Source of the DNA: CAYMCQ01 sp964389025
Lineage (GTDB): Bacteria; Verrucomicrobiota; Verrucomicrobiia; Limisphaerales; CAYMCQ01
Assembly: GCA_964389025.1 (NCBI GenBank)
Contig: CAYMCQ010000111.1
Location: forward strand, 1 to 9,796
Length of the DNA stretch: 9,796 nt
Reading direction: 5' to 3'
The notes under the pieces are model-generated. The model ran no database searches. It worked only from the letters and a program-made list of their open reading frames with translations, and had not been told where the DNA came from. Shown here in pieces: positions 6,445-9,796 of this stretch. Position 1 is the first letter of the stretch. Each line of letters opens with the position of its first letter. The position numbers were made by a program, and so were the translations under genes.

Positions 6445-8682
6445 ATGTATCACCCAAGCAGTCTCCACCAAACCGGGGAGTTGGCAGTTGGCAGTTGGCA
6501 GTTGGGGTTGTTTCCCCCATCTCCTACCTCCCATCTGCCATCTCCTCGCCGCCGCCCTGTGTTCGTGTCGGTGGCACTAATCTTACTGGCCGTCGTCGCC
6601 GCGACCGGCGCGGATGATTCACCCGCCACACGCCCGCTGCGCGATCTCAACAAAACATATTTCCCGTTCACACCCGTGAAAGACGCGGCGGCGTGGAAAA
6701 CCCGCCGCGAGGAAATCAAGCAGCGCATTCAGGTTGCCGCCGGTTTGTGGCCCATGCCGGAGAAGACGCCGCTCCATCCGGTCATTCATGGCCGCATTGA
6801 GAAGGACGATTACACGGTGGAAAAAGTTTTTTTTGAATCGCTGCCCGGACACTTCGTCACCGGCAATCTTTACCTGCCGAAGGTCATCAAGGGAAAAATC
6901 CCGGCGGTCATCTGCCCGCATGGCCACTGGCCGAATGGCCGGTTCATGAATGAGAGCGATGCCGGAGTGAAGAACCAACTGGCGATCGGCGCGGAAACAA
7001 TGCGGAACGCCGCGCACTCGCCGCTTCAGGCGCGCTGTGTGCAACTCGCGCGCATGGGCTGCGCGGTTTTCTTCTACGACATGCTCGGCTACGCCGACAG
7101 CGTGCAGTTCCCCGCACATCGCCACGGTCCGGCCGCGCGGGGATTGGTGAGCGCCGAGGCGGAGTTGAATCTGGTGAGTCATTTCGGCCTGCAAACCTGG
7201 AACAGCATCCGCGCAATGGATTTTATCGCCAGCCTGCCGTTCGTGGACTCGCGGCGGATCGGTTGCACGGGCGCCAGCGGCGGCGGCACCCAGACGATGA
7301 TGGTTTCCGCGCTGGATGACCGCGTGACGGCGGCGTTCCCCTGCGTCATGGTCAGCACGGCCATGCAGGGCGGCTGCACGTGCGAGAACGCAAATTACCT
7401 CCGCATCAACCAGGGGAACATTGACATCGCGGCCGCGACGGCGCCGCGCCCGTTGGGAATGACGACGGCTGACGACTGGACGAAAGAACTCGATACCAAA
7501 GGTTTTCCCGATCTAAAAAATTTATACACCCTGCTGGGAGTGCCGGAGCGCGTCGAGGCGCATTTCAACATCAAGTTTCCCCACAACTACAACGCCGTTT
7601 CCCGCGCTCAGATGTATCAGTTTTTCAACCGTCACCTGAAACTCGGCCTCGCAGGCACCAGCGAGCGCGACTTTCAGCTTCTCTCAACGCAGGAACTCAG
7701 CGTGTGGAATGACGCGCATCCCAAGCCGGCGGAAAATCAGGTCGGCGAGCCGCACGAGGTCGCGGTCGTCAACTGGTTCAAGCAGGAGGCCGCCAGGAAG
7801 ATTCAACCGCTGCTGCATCCCGCGTCGAAATCGGAACTGCGCCAGGCGCGCGCAGTGCTCGGCGGCGCATTGCAAGTGATGGTGGGCCGGAAACTGCCGA
7901 TGAAAGGGGAAGCGACCTTGGCGACCCGGCAAGAGAAGGTCCGGAGCGGTTACTCGCTCGTGCGGGGGACCGCCACCTGCGGCAACGACAAGGTTGAAGC
8001 CTCGTTTCTTTATCCAAAAAAATGGAATCGCGACGTGGTTCTGTGGCTCTCGCTCAAGGGCGGCGAGTCTCTGCTCCAACCCGACGGCGAACCCGGCGCA
8101 GCCGCGCAGGCGATGTTGAACCGCGGTTTTGCCATCGCGTGCCCGACGCTTTACTTGTCTGACGCAACCCGAAACCCTGTCGCCGCGGACGGCAAACGCA
8201 AAGCCGCTGACTCCTACGAAGGTTTCGCCGGGTTTCACTACGGCTACAATCCCACCCTCTTTGCCGAGCGCGTGCGCGACGCGCTGACGATGATAGCGGT
8301 GATTCGAGACGATGACCGGCATCGCGCGCGTCACATTTCGATCGCGGGCGTCGAGGGCGCCGGCGTGATTGCCGCCGCCGCGACCGCATTGGCGGGGAAC
8401 ACGATTCATCAACTGGCCTGTGACACGGAAGGATTTCGATTCGCAAAGCTGACGGATGTCTGGGATGCGAACTTCATGCCGGGTGCGGCAAAATACGGCG
8501 ACGTGCCCGCCATACTTTCGCTCTGCGCGCCGACGATGACCACCGTCGCCGGTGAAACGGCTGCGTCCGCGCCCGGCGTGGCAGCGAGTTTTGCCGTCGC
8601 GAAAGCCAGGCTGGCATTTATTGCGCCGCGAGAAACGACCTCGGTGGATTCGATCGTGAACGCCCTTGCTGGCGGGAAGTGA
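6445..8682 (+). CDS. Exported two-domain alpha/beta hydrolase (acetyl xylan esterase-like)
   Basis: About 745 residues from ATG 6445. A basic and hydrophobic segment RRRPVFVSVALILLAVVAATGA (split as RRRP, then residues 39-56) is a signal peptide, so it acts outside the cytoplasm. The first domain (about 55-415) has the hydrolase features PAVICPHGHWPNG, a nucleophile elbow GCTGASGGGTQ with Ser278, an acidic site near TADDW (343-344) and a probable catalytic His380 in FPHNYN. It resembles large acetyl-xylan-esterase-type or Abhydrolase_7-like enzymes found with plant polysaccharide degradation. The second domain (about 455-745) looks like another hydrolase fold, but its elbow reads AGVEGAG with Glu637 where serine is expected, so it is probably inactive. 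The start is uncertain. From 6445 the leader would include heptamer repeats (LAVGSWQLG). GTG 6559 would begin directly at the signal peptide, and an upstream GTG at 6304 overlaps the MFS gene. Neither has a clear ribosome-binding site. The substrate is inferred only. Confidence 0.8.
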   Translation: MYHPSSLHQTGELAVGSWQLGLFPPSPTSHLPSPRRRPVFVSVALILLAVVAATGADDSPATRPLRDLNKTYFPFTPVKDAAAWKTRREEIKQRIQVAAGLWPMPEKTPLHPVIHGRIEKDDYTVEKVFFESLPGHFVTGNLYLPKVIKGKIPAVICPHGHWPNGRFMNESDAGVKNQLAIGAETMRNAAHSPLQARCVQLARMGCAVFFYDMLGYADSVQFPAHRHGPAARGLVSAEAELNLVSHFGLQTWNSIRAMDFIASLPFVDSRRIGCTGASGGGTQTMMVSALDDRVTAAFPCVMVSTAMQGGCTCENANYLRINQGNIDIAAATAPRPLGMTTADDWTKELDTKGFPDLKNLYTLLGVPERVEAHFNIKFPHNYNAVSRAQMYQFFNRHLKLGLAGTSERDFQLLSTQELSVWNDAHPKPAENQVGEPHEVAVVNWFKQEAARKIQPLLHPASKSELRQARAVLGGALQVMVGRKLPMKGEATLATRQEKVRSGYSLVRGTATCGNDKVEASFLYPKKWNRDVVLWLSLKGGESLLQPDGEPGAAAQAMLNRGFAIACPTLYLSDATRNPVAADGKRKAADSYEGFAGFHYGYNPTLFAERVRDALTMIAVIRDDDRHRARHISIAGVEGAGVIAAAATALAGNTIHQLACDTEGFRFAKLTDVWDANFMPGAAKYGDVPAILSLCAPTMTTVAGETAASAPGVAASFAVAKARLAFIAPRETTSVDSIVNALAGGK
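6474..6545. repeat. Heptamer-periodic repeat tract at the 5' end of the esterase gene
   Basis: Three perfect copies of TTGGCAG occupy 6481-6501, with degenerate copies on each side (CGGGGAG at 6474, TTGGGGT at 6502). A second block of heptamers follows at 6518-6545: CATCTCC, TACCTCC, CATCTGC, CATCTCC. The junction can fold (TGGGG/CCCCA; GGCAG/CTGCC). It lies between the ATG at 6445 and the signal peptide. Related heptamers recur just after the gene. Confidence 0.8.
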
Positions 8683-8692
8683 TAAATCGCGG

Positions 8693-8764
8693 ATGGCAGT
8701 TGGTTTTCCTATCTCCTATAGCAGTTGTTAATAACACTGCCATATCTGCCAACTTCCAACTCCT
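8693..8764. repeat. Second heptamer-type repeat block with an inner palindrome, after the esterase gene
   Basis: ATGGCAGTTGG (8693-8703) and, inverted, ATCTGCC, AACTTCC, AACTCCT (8744-8764) are of the same family as the tract before the esterase gene. In the middle is an imperfect palindrome, TATAGCAGTTGTTA and ATAACACTGCCATA (8717-8744), which interrupts the heptamer pattern like a small insertion. The block fills the space between convergent genes, and the stop codon of the PEP-CTERM gene touches its right end. The folded RNA might serve as a bidirectional terminator, but there is no clear T-run. Confidence 0.65.
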
Positions 8765-8974
8765 AATTCTTGCGCTTGCGGAATCGGAACGCTGCGAACA
8801 ATGCGCCGCCGGTGAGCAGCAGCGCGCCGGTGCTGGGTTCGGGAATGGGAAAGACCACGAGGTTGTCGAGTGACCCAAAGTCAGGGACTTCTACCCGCGA
8901 CAGATTGTTGAACTCAGCGCCGAAATAAAACGTCTGAAAGTCAACGGTTGGTCCGGTGCCGTCAATGATGCCGT

Positions 8975-8978
8975 CTAG
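8975..8978. repeat. Left target-site duplication CTAG
   Basis: Four bases directly outside the left inverted repeat, identical to 9076-9079. CTAG is its own reverse complement, so it could also be seen as the outermost part of the inverted repeats. The exact restoration of the disrupted gene when one copy is removed favours a target duplication. Confidence 0.7.
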
Positions 8979-9075
8979 CAGGGTGTTGAAAAAGTCATTT
9001 TCGGACAAAAATCATTCTAAAAGCCTAATGATTTTGATGGTCAATTTTTCAAAACACCGCTTTTTCAACAGCCTG
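8979..9075. mobile_element. 97-bp non-autonomous inverted-repeat element (MITE-like)
   Basis: The ends are inverted repeats: CAGGGTGTTGAAAAAG (8979-8994) and CTTTTTCAACAGCCTG (9060-9075), with one mismatch over 16 bases. Both ends are bounded by CTAG (8975-8978 and 9076-9079), a likely 4-base target duplication. Inside is a second hairpin, AAAATCATT (9008-9016) and AATGATTTT (9027-9035), so the whole unit folds into a long imperfect stem. It has no coding capacity and must be moved by a transposase elsewhere. Similar terminal sequences with CTGTTGAAAAA occur in some insertion sequence families (I recall IS1182-like elements); that assignment is tentative. The insertion breaks the PEP-CTERM gene and places a stop in each direction of that frame. 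Confidence 0.85.
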
Positions 9076-9079
9076 CTAG
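9076..9079. repeat. Right target-site duplication CTAG
   Basis: The second copy of the CTAG flanking the miniature element. On the minus strand it gives the Leu codon CTA and the first base of the next codon; in the ancestral gene this was CTA GAC (Leu-Asp). Confidence 0.7.
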
Positions 9080-9499
9080 GGTAAAGTTGGTGGTGACAAC
9101 GCTGCCGTCAAAGCGGTAACCGAAGAAAGAGACATTGAACGGGATGGGAGCCACCGTGCTGTATTCTGCCAAGTCCACCGAGACTACGCCAAATGTCAAA
9201 CTGTTGGTGAAACTGAACATCAAGAACTGCCCTAATGCTGCCCGTAAGTAAGCCGTTCCATTTTCTGGAGAAGTGGCTATCCCGCCTCCGTGCCGTGTAA
9301 AAAAACCATTTGTATTGATAGGCCGAAATAACATTCCGGCTTCATAGTATTGTTGAACGGAAGACGCGGTTCCGGGCGCTTGGTAAGGTTCGCCATCGAA
9401 CGTAAATCGGACAGTCCCTTGGGAATAGCTCCGCATTGGAGAGAAGAATAATATGTAAAACCCCGATGTCAGAACGAAAAGATGAAGAGAAAATTTCAT

Positions 9500-9796
9500 G
9501 TTATCAGTCTAACTGCCGCTTACTCACACGGCAAGAGTAACGAGCTGCCACGCGAGCAAGCGCGACTGGCGATCTTTGAGTGACTCGAAGCGTCCGGCTA
9601 CAGTGGCCTTGACACAAACCGAGACGGCTAACGCCGTTTCAGAACGAGGCTCTTCCATGTTTCATCGCCTGGTTGAGCCTTAATCTTTTTACCCTCTAAC
9701 TGACAATCAAAGAACACTAGCGATTAAATCAGCGTCTCCTTAGCCGGAACGATTCAGTTTGAAAAGTTGAGCACCGTCTGGCGGGCTTGGGTTTAT
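9500..9796. other. Non-coding right end, upstream of the PEP-CTERM gene
   Basis: I see no supportable gene in these 297 bases; stops are frequent in all frames. A small hairpin, GAGACGGC-TAAC-GCCGTTTC (9621-9640, one G-T pair), is present with no T-run beside it. The region should hold the promoter of the leftward PEP-CTERM gene, but no convincing -35/-10 pair can be picked. Confidence 0.5.

Larger units (their letters stand above)
8763..9499 (-). pseudogene. PEP-CTERM protein gene interrupted by a miniature element
   Basis: The 5' part (9499 to 9077) encodes a signal peptide, MKFSLHLFVLTSGFYILFF, then a predicted extracellular beta-rich region ending VTTNFTL. It then enters the inserted element, adds AGC and stops at TGA. 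The 3' part (8974 to 8763) encodes DGIIDGTGPTVDFQTFYFG and ends with the sorting signal PIPEPSTGALLLTGGALFAAF plus a basic tail RFRKRKN. Removing 101 bases (8975-9075) gives TNFTL-DGIIDG in perfect frame and a 211-residue protein. PEP-CTERM proteins are known to be sorted and processed by exosortase/archaeosortase-type membrane proteases, linked to exopolysaccharide production; no exosortase is in the window. As it stands, the N-terminal product would be exported without an anchor. ATG at 9497-9499 lacks a clear ribosome-binding site. The role of the folded domain is unknown. Confidence 0.85.

Noticed and set aside
7684..8412. A 242-codon minus-strand ORF inside the esterase gene
   Set aside because: No family features; it lies wholly opposite a well-supported coding frame in GC-rich DNA.
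8763..9008. An 81-residue ORF on the minus strand as a separate small PEP-CTERM gene
   Set aside because: Its TTG start and first residues (MSENDFFNTL) come from the inserted element. It is the 3' part of the interrupted gene.
9065..9499. A 144-residue secreted protein as an intact gene
   Set aside because: It ends in AGC and a stop supplied by the element's terminal repeat; the natural sequence continues beyond the element.
9621..9640. Hairpin GAGACGGC-TAAC-GCCGTTTC as a Rho-independent terminator
   Set aside because: No T-run follows on either strand and no gene ends beside it.

Overview
The window looks like chromosomal DNA from a Verrucomicrobiota bacterium, probably an uncultured soil or freshwater lineage assembled from short reads. 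Evidence for this is moderately GC-rich coding DNA, a PEP-CTERM surface-type protein, a sugar-catabolic cluster beside a large secreted esterase, many short degenerate repeats and palindromes between genes, and two runs of exactly ten Ns. This assignment is inference; no marker gene fixes the taxon.

Layout. Positions 1-1124 (+) hold the 3' part of a P1B-type metal-transporting ATPase. It is broken only by the two N-runs and carries the SPC and HEGST signatures of the P1B-4 (CoaT/CtpD-like, Co/Fe-type) subgroup. Its last codons and stop lie inside a 24-bp-arm palindrome. A complete tRNA-Arg(TCG) with encoded CCA follows at 1226-1302. On the minus strand, three genes run in one direction: an MFS transporter (6326-5085), an AraB-like FGGY ribulokinase (5007-3322) and an L-fucose/L-arabinose-isomerase-fold protein (3193-1550). 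Together they form a plausible import, isomerise and phosphorylate route for a sugar, though in transcription order the transporter comes first. Diverging from them on the plus strand is a large exported alpha/beta hydrolase (about 6445-8682), resembling acetyl xylan esterases. It has one active catalytic domain and a second, apparently catalytically dead one. It could release or deacetylate the substrate of the catabolic genes; that link rests only on position.

The right end (8763-9499, minus) is a PEP-CTERM protein gene cut in two by a 97-bp miniature inverted-repeat element flanked by a CTAG duplication. Removing the element plus one CTAG rejoins the halves exactly in frame into a 211-residue protein with signal peptide and PEP-CTERM anchor. 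This is the clearest unusual feature of the window. Intergenic DNA carries several distinct short-period repeat families: heptamers on both sides of the esterase gene, octamers between kinase and isomerase, and palindromes elsewhere. The last roughly 300 bases show no gene. I saw no CRISPR array, defence system or autonomous transposase.
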